NCBI GenBank assembly: GCA_002348225.1
Contig: DEAP01000104.1
Span: forward strand, 1 to 34,179
Length of the DNA: 34,179 nucleotides
Reading direction: 5' to 3'
Source of the DNA: Dehalococcoidia bacterium UBA2979
GTDB lineage: Bacteria; Chloroflexota; Dehalococcoidia; UBA2979
The translations under genes and the position numbers were made by a program. This document shows positions 7,732 to 15,587 of the stretch, in pieces. Positions within the stretch are counted from its first letter, which is position 1, and the number at the start of each line of letters is the position of its first letter. Below the pieces are notes generated by a model. It was not told the origin of the DNA, searched no databases, and was given only the letters and a program-made list of their open reading frames with translations.

Positions 7732-8841
7732 TTATGATTCTTCAGCCAACACTTTCGTTAGGACCTCCCCAAATAATTCCATCTGCTCAGGGGGACCGCA
7801 GGTCACTCGAATACAACGGTCGAGTGGCGCTACGCCGGGCATCCTAACGAAGATGCCATTGTCCTGCAGCCTGTGCAATATCTTCCTCGCAAAAAGTCCA
7901 TCATGGCCACAATCTATCGCGACAAAGTTGGTAGCAGAATCAATCCAAAGAAGGCTATTCTCTTCAGCAATACTGTAAATAGATTGTCTCGATTGCTCAA
8001 TTTCAGCCAACATTATGCGTAAATACTCTTGATCCAATAGCGCAGCCTTCGCAGCCACTTGACTCAAGTATCCCACACCGAAATGATTCCTAATTTTCTC
8101 AAACTGACTGATGAGATCGGGATTTGCAATTGCATATCCTACACGCATGCCCGCCAACCCATATGCCTTAGAAAAGGTTCTCAGACGAATCAGATTACGC
8201 CGTGACGTATCAATAGGTAGCGCAGTACCAACTGGCGCAAATTCGCCGTAGGCTTCATCAAGAATCATAATAGTCTCTGACGGAAGCGACTCGATCGTTT
8301 CAAGGAGTACTGACTCCTCCCACCATGTGCCCATCGGATTGTCTGGATTAGACACATACATCAGTTTTGCGTTCGTGTTTTTTGATTCCTGTATCAAGCC
8401 CTGCAAATCTTCATGATCCGAACTATAAGGAACTTGACTTAGTTCACCACCGTACCCTCTGACGTGAAAATTAAAGGTAGGATATGCGCCTTCCGAAGTC
8501 ACCACACAATCATTTGGTTCAATAAACATTCGACATATGTAGCTGAGGAGCCCATCTATACCTTCGCCTACTATCAATTCTTCTTCGGTTATCCCAAGGT
8601 GCGCCGCGAGAAGAACTCTAAGTTCGGAAAATTCAGGATCACCATACTTCCACGAACCTGAAGCATTCCTACGTAATTCATCAATAACCTTTGGTGAGGG
8701 ACCAAATAAATTCTCATTGGCTCCCAGGCGCGCTAAGAAAATGGCATCTGATTCCCGCTCGAGGTGCTCTGGTCCAACAAACGGGACGCTCGACGGTAGT
8801 TCTTCTAACAAAGGAGCAAATCGATATTGCACTTGGGGCAC
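7732..8841 (-). CDS. hisC: Histidinol-phosphate aminotransferase-like PLP enzyme
   Basis: A fold-type I aminotransferase with HisC features: LGANENLFGPSPKV (40-52), the PLP-contacting SNPDNPMG (164-171) with Asn168, LDEAYGEF (194-201) with Asp195 and Tyr198, the Schiff-base Lys225 in FSKAYGLAGMRVGY, and the substrate-carboxylate arginine in RVTCGPPEQM near the C-terminus. Length (369) is normal. The first codon is GTG at 8841; a second GTG three codons later (8832) has better spacing from the GGGAG sequence, so the true start could be either. HisC makes histidinol phosphate but close relatives use aromatic amino acids or phosphonates, and no other his gene is near. Its stop is 5 bp from the convergent beta-helix gene. 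Confidence 0.85.
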   Translation of the reverse strand: MPQVQYRFAPLLEELPSSVPFVGPEHLERESDAIFLARLGANENLFGPSPKVIDELRRNASGSWKYGDPEFSELRVLLAAHLGITEEELIVGEGIDGLLSYICRMFIEPNDCVVTSEGAYPTFNFHVRGYGGELSQVPYSSDHEDLQGLIQESKNTNAKLMYVSNPDNPMGTWWEESVLLETIESLPSETIMILDEAYGEFAPVGTALPIDTSRRNLIRLRTFSKAYGLAGMRVGYAIANPDLISQFEKIRNHFGVGYLSQVAAKAALLDQEYLRIMLAEIEQSRQSIYSIAEENSLLWIDSATNFVAIDCGHDGLFARKILHRLQDNGIFVRMPGVAPLDRCIRVTCGPPEQMELFGEVLTKVLAEES

Positions 8842-8903
8842 TCCCTACCTGTAAATCTCTAATCGATTAGTCTGATGTTAATCATCTCGTCCAATTGTCG
8901 CCA

Positions 8904-8932
8904 ATGACAAGAGGACGTGATCGCTATATACT
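8904..8932 (+). promoter_or_regulatory. Probable sigma70-type promoter of the metY-metA unit
   Basis: ATGACA (8904-8909) and TATACT (8927-8932) are each one mismatch from the -35 and -10 consensus and are separated by exactly 17 bp. Transcription would start near 8937-8940, leaving a leader of about 320 nt before metY. This is the best promoter match in the intergenic region between hisC and metY. Confidence 0.6.
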
Positions 8933-8997
8933 TAACACTCGTTCAATGTTGATATACATGAGTATATTAATCATGAATATAAAGAAGGGGGTCTTGG

Positions 8998-9048
8998 ATG
9001 CTAATGACCGATCTGTCGGTAATTAGTTCATCGTGCATGATGGCGTAA
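8998..9048 (+). CDS. Putative Met-rich leader peptide (16 aa) of the metY-metA operon
   Basis: A 16-codon frame encodes MLMTDLSVISSSCMMA followed by TAA. Four of its sixteen residues are Met, and it ends Cys-Met-Met-Ala. A strong Shine-Dalgarno-like run (AAGGGGG ending at 8991) sits 6 nt before the ATG, which is better than that of many real genes in this window. It lies about 60 nt after the predicted transcription start and 212 nt before metY. Its last codons form the 5' strand of a hairpin (9037-9058). This is the arrangement expected of an attenuator leader peptide that senses Met-tRNA supply. An overlapping frame from ATG 8958 or 8973 has no Shine-Dalgarno. No homologue is known to me; translation is unproven. 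Confidence 0.5.
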   Translation: MLMTDLSVISSSCMMA

Positions 9049-9058
9049 CACGCCTCAT
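9037..9058 (+). promoter_or_regulatory. Hairpin formed by the tandem Met codons of the leader peptide
   Basis: ATGA (9037-9040) pairs with TCAT (9055-9058), and after one bulged T, GGCGT (9042-9046) pairs with ACGCC (9050-9054) around the loop AAC. The 5' strand covers the two adjacent Met codons and the stop codon of the leader peptide, so a ribosome waiting for Met-tRNA there would keep the hairpin open. I did not find a clear alternative partner for the freed 3' strand downstream, so the switching partner is unknown. Confidence 0.45.
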
Positions 9059-9106
9059 ACGACTCTCCATCCCAATTAATCCTTATATCAAATGTTCAAG
9101 AATATG

Positions 9107-9155
9107 GGTTCCTACACGGGTCGGAGAGGAATCAGTGTCGTAGTACGTCACTGAT
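9107..9155 (+). promoter_or_regulatory. Two overlapping, mutually exclusive hairpins in the metY leader
   Basis: GGTTCCT (9107-9113) can pair with AGGAATC (9127-9133, one G-U). ATCAGTG (9131-9137) can pair perfectly with CACTGAT (9149-9155). The two stems share bases 9131-9133, so they cannot both form fully. A further perfect small stem, CCCTA/TAGGG, lies at 9228-9243 just before the metY Shine-Dalgarno. None is followed by a T-tract. I see no match to the SAM-I core. The rest of the 8842-9260 gap shows nothing else recognisable. Confidence 0.4.
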
Positions 9156-9260
9156 CAGGTAAAGGTAATCAAGCACAAAACCCTCAACTCTCAAGAGGTA
9201 TGAACTACAGGAGAAAACATAAGTAAGCCCTACGGAAATAGGGAACACTAAGGAGAAATA

Positions 9261-10586
9261 ATGTCTGAACATCGTTTTGAAACACTACAACTGCATGCGG
9301 GACAAGAACCCGATCCGGCAACAAATGCTCGCGCAGTGCCTATCTATCAAACAACCTCATTCGTCTTTGATGACGCGGCCCATGGTGCCAACCTTTTTGC
9401 ACTCGCCGAATTTGGGAATATCTACACGCGGATAATGAATCCCACAACTGATGTCTTTGAAAAACGAGTCGCCGCTTTGGAAGGTGGAGTTCAGGCCTTA
9501 GCTACTGCTTCTGGACAGGCGGCACAGTTCCTGGCCGTTGCAAACTGTATGCAAGCCGGAGATAACTTCGTATCTACTTCATTTCTATACGGGGGAACAT
9601 ATAACCAATTCAAAGTACAGTTTCCGAGGTTAGGAATAGACGTCCGATTTGCTGAAGGAGATACTGTCGAAGCCTTCGAGAAATTGATCGATTCGGACAC
9701 TAAGGCTATTTATTTGGAATCAATGGGGAATCCTAGATTCAACATTCCAGATTTTGAGGGAATAGCTAAATTAGCTCAGAGCAACGATATACCGGTAATT
9801 GTAGACAATACCCTTGGAGCTGCTGGTGCATTAATCCGTCCGATCGACCATGGTGCTGATGTGGTTGTTGAAAGTGCTACCAAATGGATCGGAGGTCACG
9901 GAACCAGCATTGGAGGAGTTATAGTCGATGCAGGTACGTTCAATTGGGGCAACGGCAAATTCCCATTATTCTCTGAACCAAGTGATGCGTACCACGGACT
10001 AGTGCACTGGGACGCGTTTGGATTTGGTAGCGACATCTGCCAAGCATTGGGAGTGCCTGACAATAGAAATCTAGCGTTTGGGCTCCGCGCACGAGTTGAG
10101 GCGCTCAGAGATTATGGACCTTCACTGAGCCCGTTCAATGCGTTTCTCCTCATTCAAGGATTAGAGACCTTAAGCCTCAGGGTGGAACGACACACTCAAA
10201 ATGCACTCGATTTAGCTAAATGGCTCGAGACAAATCCTAAAATAAGTTCTGTTAATTATCCGGGTCTGGATTCTAGTCCTTACAAACAGGCTGCCGATAA
10301 GTATCTTGAACGCGGCTATGGCTGCATGCTCAATATCGAACTTGCAGGTGGTTATGAAGATGCTGTGACATTCATCGATAATCTTGAATTGGCCAGTCAC
10401 TTGGCGAACGTGGGAGATGCAAAAACACTTGTTATACACCCTGCTTCGACTACTCATCAGCAGCTTTCTGCTGAAGAGCAGCAATCAGCGGGCGTAGTAC
10501 CTACACTGGTACGGGTGTCAGTTGGCCTCGAACACATTGATGATATCAAAGCCGATTTCCAACAAGCTTTTGATGCCATCAAGTAA
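9261..10586 (+). CDS. metY: O-acetylhomoserine sulfhydrylase (PLP-dependent, Cys/Met metabolism family)
   Basis: MetY converts O-acetylhomoserine and sulfide to homocysteine. The 441-residue protein shows the long form typical of MetY: LHAGQEPDPATNARAVPIYQTTSF at the N-terminus, YTRIMNPT (55-62) contacting PLP of the partner subunit, ATASGQAA (81-88), VDNTL with Asp182, the Schiff-base Lys208 in SATKWIGGHGTSIGG, and the extended loop at about 220-265 with YHGLVHWDAFG seen in sulfhydrylases. VRVSVGLEHIDDI near the end holds the substrate-carboxylate arginine. The start is set by AAGGAG 5 nt before the ATG. It is the first structural gene after the Met-rich leader and precedes metA by 65 bp. 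Identification is secure. Confidence 0.97.
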   Translation: MSEHRFETLQLHAGQEPDPATNARAVPIYQTTSFVFDDAAHGANLFALAEFGNIYTRIMNPTTDVFEKRVAALEGGVQALATASGQAAQFLAVANCMQAGDNFVSTSFLYGGTYNQFKVQFPRLGIDVRFAEGDTVEAFEKLIDSDTKAIYLESMGNPRFNIPDFEGIAKLAQSNDIPVIVDNTLGAAGALIRPIDHGADVVVESATKWIGGHGTSIGGVIVDAGTFNWGNGKFPLFSEPSDAYHGLVHWDAFGFGSDICQALGVPDNRNLAFGLRARVEALRDYGPSLSPFNAFLLIQGLETLSLRVERHTQNALDLAKWLETNPKISSVNYPGLDSSPYKQAADKYLERGYGCMLNIELAGGYEDAVTFIDNLELASHLANVGDAKTLVIHPASTTHQQLSAEEQQSAGVVPTLVRVSVGLEHIDDIKADFQQAFDAIK

Positions 10587-10600
10587 TTCTGGGATACTTA

Positions 10601-10628
10601 ATCGAGGGATGGACTTCCATCCCTCGAT
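10601..10628 (+). promoter_or_regulatory. Perfect 12-bp stem-loop between metY and metA
   Basis: ATCGAGGGATGG (10601-10612) and CCATCCCTCGAT (10617-10628) form a perfect stem around ACTT. No T-tract follows, so it is unlikely to be a complete intrinsic terminator. It lies between the two met genes and ends before the metA ribosome site (GGAG at 10637), so it may stabilise the metY 3' end or set the metY/metA ratio. Confidence 0.7.
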
Positions 10629-10651
10629 GGCAACCCGGAGAGTAGTGCGAT

Positions 10652-11539
10652 ATGACTTTAATCATCCCGTCCGACTATCACGCTCTTGAACTTGTTGAAG
10701 AAAATCGGATTCGTTGGCTGCCACTAGATCAAGCTGCACGGCAGGACATCAGGCCTCTGAGAATAGGCATCCTGAACATCATGCCACTTGGTGAACAGTA
10801 CGAAATGAATCTACTCAATCCCCTTGGGCTCTCAGTCCTGCAAATTGAACCTATCTGGATACGCTTAGAATCCCACGCTTATAAAACATGGCCTGCGGGA
10901 CATCTTGACGAACTTTACTCAACATATGCTGAAGCCACAAAAGAAGTCCCTCTAGACGGTCTGATAGTAACTGGGGCTCCGGTCGAACACCTTCCGTTTG
11001 AGCAAGTGGAGTACTGGGACGAAATAACCGAGCTGATCGATGACGCAAGAATAAACTGTCCCTCCACACTGGGACTTTGCTGGGGTGGGTTCGCATTAGC
11101 ATATATGGCTGGTATCGATAAATTGAACTTCGAAAAGAAATTATTCGGCGTCTATGAGTTAGATAATCTTGCTCCGGCGCATCCAATAATGAATGCCCTT
11201 GACGATAAATTTCTATGCCCACAGAGCCGGTTTGCAGGGTACACCGATGCTGTTTTGGAAGATGCTCAAGCGGAAGGAAAAATAAATTTATTAGCGCACG
11301 GTGGGGAATCTGGCTATACGATTTTCGAGTCGGCAGATCAGACTCAGATCATGCACATCGGCCACCCCGAATACAACGCGAGTCGCCTCGCGCATGAAGC
11401 TGAACGTGATCAAAATGATCCTCTAGTCCCACCAATAGCTAATTTTGATTTTGAGAATCCGGTCAACCGATGGAGAATGCATAGAAATACATTTTTCCAG
11501 CAGTGGATTCATTTTTGCTACACCAAGATCAGTCTCTGA
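10652..11539 (+). CDS. metA: Homoserine O-acyltransferase MetA, predicted acetyl-CoA-specific
   Basis: A 295-residue MetA-type homoserine acyltransferase (class-I glutamine-amidotransferase-like fold). The nucleophile is Cys143 in GLCWGGFALAY; the catalytic His238 and Glu240 lie in IGHPEY. The loop TGAPVEHLPFEQVEYW (108-123) carries Glu112 at the position known to decide acyl donor: Glu in acetyl-CoA enzymes such as Bacillus cereus MetA, Gly in the succinyl-CoA enzyme of E. coli. The product should thus be O-acetylhomoserine, which is exactly the substrate of the MetY encoded upstream. RWRMHRNTFF near the C-terminus is family-typical. A GGAG lies about 12 nt before the ATG. The stop is 15 bp from the convergent ABC permease. 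Confidence 0.96.
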   Translation: MTLIIPSDYHALELVEENRIRWLPLDQAARQDIRPLRIGILNIMPLGEQYEMNLLNPLGLSVLQIEPIWIRLESHAYKTWPAGHLDELYSTYAEATKEVPLDGLIVTGAPVEHLPFEQVEYWDEITELIDDARINCPSTLGLCWGGFALAYMAGIDKLNFEKKLFGVYELDNLAPAHPIMNALDDKFLCPQSRFAGYTDAVLEDAQAEGKINLLAHGGESGYTIFESADQTQIMHIGHPEYNASRLAHEAERDQNDPLVPPIANFDFENPVNRWRMHRNTFFQQWIHFCYTKISL

Positions 11540-11554
11540 TTGAAAGCCAGTAGA

Positions 11555-12760
11555 CTAACGAGTACGAAGCGCCTCCGTCGGAGACATTCCTGCTGCCCGC
11601 AAAGACGGATACAGACCTGCTACACCTCCGATTACAAACGAAGATAAAATACCGCCGATGATGGCATAACTCGGTACGACTACGGTCCAACCCTGGATGA
11701 GCGCATATACAACAGTGACCACAATCCCCAAAAACACCCCAGCTACCCCACCGGCACCCGAGAGAAATAGTGACTCCACAAGAAATTGCACGGCAATGTG
11801 GAAGCGAGTAGCACCTAATGCTCTTCGCAATCCAATTTCATTGCGACGTTCAATCACGGCGATAACCATAACGTTCGCAATCCCAATGCCTCCAACGATT
11901 AGAGCGACAATCCCAAGACCAAGAAACAGATTTGTGAAGGTGCTCTGGGCGGCAGCCCTTGCCTCAAGGACATCGGAGGCCCGACTGACTTCGACTTCCT
12001 CAGGTTTTTCAGGATTTACCGTTGCTGACATGACCGATCTCACGTCCAAAATATGCTCTGGAAATGCACGCACATATATAACGTCCGGTTCGTATTCCTC
12101 ATCGAGAAACCTCGCGGCCGCGGCATGACCGATTATGGCACCACGATCAAGGTCCGCCGCCAACGGTAACGCTTCCAACACGCCGACCACAACGAACCAA
12201 TTATTTTCTATCCAAATTGACTGGTTACCCGTCACTTCCCGGACCCCAAGTCTTTCAGCGGCGACAGAGCCCAATACCACCGCCGGGAATTCAGCAAGCT
12301 GTTCATTAAGAAAAATACCGTCAGCCACTATACCTCTTTGGGCCTCAAGTAAATTTAAGTCAGCTGCAAAAATAGTAAGACCCTGGGTTCTTCCGAGATC
12401 AACCCGATCATTCCGATATACCCCGCCAGGGATCTTACTCACAGATGCAACCTCATAGACGGGTTTAATACGAGCTATTCTGCGTACCGAGTCAGTCGGC
12501 AATTTAGCGTCATTCGATCCAAAGCTTTCGCCTTTTTCTATGGTAAGTAAGTTAGTACCCAAGGCATCCAATTCACGAATCAAATCGGCACTTCCGGAGG
12601 AAGATAAACCCAAAACTCCCACCAGCGCCGCAATACCGATTGTGATACCCAACGTTGAAAGCGCTGAGCGTAATTTACGCGATCGTGGTCCCGTTACAGC
12701 GACTCGAAGTGTGTCGCCAAAACTGAGTCTACTTCTTAATTTAACAGGCTTCCCACTCAT
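11555..12760 (-). CDS. MacB/FtsX-type ABC transporter permease
   Basis: A 401-residue permease of the MacB family. Topology by eye: a first membrane segment at about 32-56 (ALSTLGITIGIAALVGVLGL), a large extracytoplasmic MacB-type domain at roughly 57-275, then three membrane segments near 283-308, 335-358 and 365-388. The coupling region RRNEIGLRRALGATRFHIAVQFLVES (after the second membrane segment) and the C-terminal ending P-T-E-A-L-R are hallmarks. Its ATG overlaps the ATPase stop as ATGA, giving translational coupling. With the ATPase and the adaptor it should form a mechanotransmitting exporter rather than a substrate pump through the membrane. Cargo (peptide, lipid, toxic compound) cannot be read from sequence. 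Confidence 0.94.
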   Translation of the reverse strand: MSGKPVKLRSRLSFGDTLRVAVTGPRSRKLRSALSTLGITIGIAALVGVLGLSSSGSADLIRELDALGTNLLTIEKGESFGSNDAKLPTDSVRRIARIKPVYEVASVSKIPGGVYRNDRVDLGRTQGLTIFAADLNLLEAQRGIVADGIFLNEQLAEFPAVVLGSVAAERLGVREVTGNQSIWIENNWFVVVGVLEALPLAADLDRGAIIGHAAAARFLDEEYEPDVIYVRAFPEHILDVRSVMSATVNPEKPEEVEVSRASDVLEARAAAQSTFTNLFLGLGIVALIVGGIGIANVMVIAVIERRNEIGLRRALGATRFHIAVQFLVESLFLSGAGGVAGVFLGIVVTVVYALIQGWTVVVPSYAIIGGILSSFVIGGVAGLYPSLRAAGMSPTEALRTR

Positions 12761-13500
12761 GAAGCCCCCGCATATGCCGAATCAAATTCAATCCGACCGT
12801 CTTTGAGTTCTACCCGACGAGGGAACTGTTCTGCTACCTCCCGATCATGTGTGATCAGGATGATTGTTGTACCCTCTGTGTTCAGTTCATAAAACAATCT
12901 CATAAGGGCATCGGTACTAACAGAATCAAGATTACCAGTCGGCTCATCAGCAAGAACAAATGAGGGTTCGTGCACAAGAGCTCGCGCGACTGCCACTCGC
13001 TGTTGTTCTCCCCCTGACATTTCACTCGGTTTATGGGTCAGCCGGTGACCCAGCCCCACTCTTTCCAACATTTGCTTAGAGCGATCCAGCCGTTCAGTAA
13101 TTCCAATCCCGGAGTACAACAATCCATTTGCGACATTTTCAACCGCAGACAAACCGCTCAAGAGAAAAAATTCTTGGAATACAAATCCCACGTGCTTGGC
13201 TCGCAACCCAGACAATTCGGCATCTGACATTCCGTCTGTTGGCCATCCATTAATGTAGACCGACCCTGTCGTGGGTCTGCTGAGAGTGCCAATCACATGG
13301 AGTAAGGTTGATTTACCACTACCTGAAGCTCCCACAATTCCCAAAAACTCTCCATGCTCCACAGAAAGTGATACTTCGCTCAGTGCGTGGACTGGCGGAG
13401 TTCCTTGATAACTCTTGGTCACCTCTTCCAGACTCAACGCAAGTTGGACACGCGAATTTTCTAAGGCTAGGTGTCTATCTGTACTAGTTGTGTTGGTCAT
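12757..13500 (-). CDS. MacB/LolD-type ABC transporter ATP-binding protein
   Basis: A 247-residue ATPase with Walker A GASGSGKST (57-65), Q-loop FQEFFLL (108-114), signature SGGEQQRVAVARAL (162-175), Walker B FVLADEP with Asp185/Glu186, D-loop GNLD and switch His218 (ITHD). The LFYELNTEGTTIILITHD region is typical of the MacB/LolD/FtsE branch. An N-terminal extension of about 20 residues precedes the usual start, so initiation could be slightly later, but the first ATG overlaps the adaptor stop as ATGA and is therefore favoured. It sits between adaptor and permease in a three-gene coupled operon. Confidence 0.96.
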   Translation of the reverse strand: MTNTTSTDRHLALENSRVQLALSLEEVTKSYQGTPPVHALSEVSLSVEHGEFLGIVGASGSGKSTLLHVIGTLSRPTTGSVYINGWPTDGMSDAELSGLRAKHVGFVFQEFFLLSGLSAVENVANGLLYSGIGITERLDRSKQMLERVGLGHRLTHKPSEMSGGEQQRVAVARALVHEPSFVLADEPTGNLDSVSTDALMRLFYELNTEGTTIILITHDREVAEQFPRRVELKDGRIEFDSAYAGAS

Positions 13501-15527
13501 TTTGGGACAACCACCAAGGTATTCTCATCAAGTCCGGCGCCTGAAATTTGCACCCAGTTATCGGCATAAACGCCTAATTCAACCGCCACCAGTCGAGTCC
13601 CGGTATTCTCAGCAACTTCCAATGCATAACCCCCACCAAGTAATGCCAACAAACTAGTAATCGGTGCCGAAAGTACGTTACTCGCCACGGATTCAGTGAC
13701 TGACACAACCACGGAGGCTCCCGTCCATTGCTGCAAGTCCTCGGTCCCCACTATGTCTATAGTTACTTCCAAGTATGGGTTCCCCGCCTGGTTACCTGAC
13801 GGTACTATCGCTACATCGCCGACCGAAGCAACACGACCATCTACTAACTGATTATTAGGTAACTCAATCTTGACATTGGTTCCTACTGCCACCAAAGTCT
13901 GGTCAGCCACGTCAATCTGCGTAGATACCCTTTGCAACGATGTCGCTCCTTCAATGACATCTCCGTTACTCATGATCGTAGTGTTAACACTTTGTAGGGG
14001 AGTGAGGGTCAGCAAGGTAGTCTTGTCGGTAAACATCGATCCTGTCTGTGGGAACTGTGTATTGCTCGCTATAACAGATGGCCCAGGCATGAAGATTACC
14101 TCGCCGAAGCTCAAACTTCCGTTGGTAGTCAAGCCAAGGCTAGATTGCATACGGCTTATCACTCTGGATGTTTCATCGTCAAAGACGTTGTCTTTTCGGA
14201 GGTTTTTGAAGTTGCCGTACCCTAAAGCAACAAGATTTTCTTTCAACTGAAGAACGTCTGTACCGGGTTCCATTCCAATTTCAAAGTCACGCCAGGCAGG
14301 CAATGCTCCATACATGAGTACAGCTCCCACTGGCCCCTCACGAAGATCGGTGAGTTTCTGATCAGCCGAGTTCAAGGATGCTTGAGCACTCACAATAGTC
14401 AGTCGCGCCTGAGATAATTCAAGGTCGGTAGGTGGTATCTCAAGATCGGCTCTCTTCTTTTTTGCCGAATCAAGAGCATCTTCAGCTTGCTTTATTTGAG
14501 ATTCATCAGCCGGATTATCAAGTCCGGCTCGTTTTTCCTTTGCTGATGTAAGTGCTGCTTCAGCGTGATCAATGTCGTATGACTTAGTCGGTTCATCGAG
14601 GGCTTTTCTTTTCTCCTTGGCAGAATCTAAGGCCTTCTGGGCTGAATTTTGTAGTGCTGCAGCTGCCAAATAACTGTCACTCGCAGCAAGCAATTCCTTA
14701 CTTATACTAATTGACCAACTATAGGCAAAATAATTCTCCCGGACAGAGTTCAGTTCGGATTCTGTCATGGCTACGAGTGTATTAGAATCCCAGTTCTCAC
14801 AGACGGGTGGCCAGAGCGGGTACCCTGGATAAAATCGCCCCGTCGTATCGCAATACGCCTTGCGAGACACTCTAAGTGAGTACAGTGCCGATTCTGCTTT
14901 CGCGGAGCGGTCACTGAGGTCACCTTCAGCCTTAGTCACTGTTGAATCAGCAGCAACTATCTCAGATTGTGCCGGTGGCGTCTTCAATTTCTTAAGGGTT
15001 GCCTCGGCCTGCAAAATTGTAGCGTCAGCCGAGGCGATTTCTGCTGTGGTTGGGCCATCCAGTAATTTCGACAAATTAGCTTGAGCCTGAGATATTGCCG
15101 CGTCAGCTGAGGCAATTTGTGATTCTGTCGGTTCTACACTCAATTTCTCCAAGGCAAGCTCGGCCTGCGACAATGAAGCCGAAGCTGAGGCGTGTTGCTG
15201 TTCCGCCAATAACCACTCGGAGTCGGTTATCGACCTATATAATCGATATACCAGTGCTCCTCGCTTTACTTCAGAGCCTTCCGCAGCTACGTCAGTGAGT
15301 ACGCCCGAAGTTAATGAGGTCACAACGAATGGATCACCATACTCCAGTATCCCGTCTAACTCGTCGTAATTAATGAGATCTTTGCGTTCTAACTGAACGG
15401 TAATAAACTCTATCGAATTCTCAGTCGAGGCCTGACGGTCGGTCAACCGATAGCCAGATTCATATGCAAACCAGTAACCACCGAGGGCAATCACGCATAC
15501 GGCACCAATAACCGATATCAATTTCAT
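13497..15527 (-). CDS. Large MFP/HlyD-type efflux adaptor with repeated coiled coils and an inserted peptidoglycan-binding-like domain
   Basis: The 676-residue extracytoplasmic adaptor links the MacB-like transporter to the outside. I start it at the ATG at 15527, which has AGAGG 10 nt upstream; an in-frame GTG three codons earlier lies too close to it. A membrane anchor occupies about 1-20. A barrel-sandwich half (about 38-100) is followed by a first repetitive coiled-coil arm (about 125-205, three ~30-residue units with a P-T-x-x-E-I-A-S-A-D pattern), a linker with Cys226 and Cys243, a second repetitive arm (about 295-398, SAKEKR-type units), a peptidoglycan-binding-1-like domain (about 421-482), then the second lipoyl half and beta-barrel to the end. 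MacA is about 370 residues, so this is nearly twice as long. The domain mix fits a cell with one membrane and a wall. Confidence 0.92.
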   Translation of the reverse strand: MKLISVIGAVCVIALGGYWFAYESGYRLTDRQASTENSIEFITVQLERKDLINYDELDGILEYGDPFVVTSLTSGVLTDVAAEGSEVKRGALVYRLYRSITDSEWLLAEQQHASASASLSQAELALEKLSVEPTESQIASADAAISQAQANLSKLLDGPTTAEIASADATILQAEATLKKLKTPPAQSEIVAADSTVTKAEGDLSDRSAKAESALYSLRVSRKAYCDTTGRFYPGYPLWPPVCENWDSNTLVAMTESELNSVRENYFAYSWSISISKELLAASDSYLAAAALQNSAQKALDSAKEKRKALDEPTKSYDIDHAEAALTSAKEKRAGLDNPADESQIKQAEDALDSAKKKRADLEIPPTDLELSQARLTIVSAQASLNSADQKLTDLREGPVGAVLMYGALPAWRDFEIGMEPGTDVLQLKENLVALGYGNFKNLRKDNVFDDETSRVISRMQSSLGLTTNGSLSFGEVIFMPGPSVIASNTQFPQTGSMFTDKTTLLTLTPLQSVNTTIMSNGDVIEGATSLQRVSTQIDVADQTLVAVGTNVKIELPNNQLVDGRVASVGDVAIVPSGNQAGNPYLEVTIDIVGTEDLQQWTGASVVVSVTESVASNVLSAPITSLLALLGGGYALEVAENTGTRLVAVELGVYADNWVQISGAGLDENTLVVVPK

Positions 15528-15587
15528 AAGCCGCACACCTCTCTTCTACCTCGTTCGAAGAAGTTTTTCCTAAATAACATCACTCAA

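Noticed and set aside
8958..9026. Alternative leader frames from ATG 8958 or 8973
   Set aside because: No Shine-Dalgarno sequence lies before either, and they contain no run of regulatory codons, unlike the frame from 8998.
8842..9260. SAM-I, T-box or other standard methionine riboswitch
   Set aside because: I looked for the SAM-I core and a T-box sequence by eye and saw neither. A covariance search would be needed for the rarer SAM classes.
14341..15200. Possible DNA tandem repeat or CRISPR-like array within the adaptor gene
   Set aside because: The repeats are protein-level coiled-coil units with diverged DNA and no spacers.
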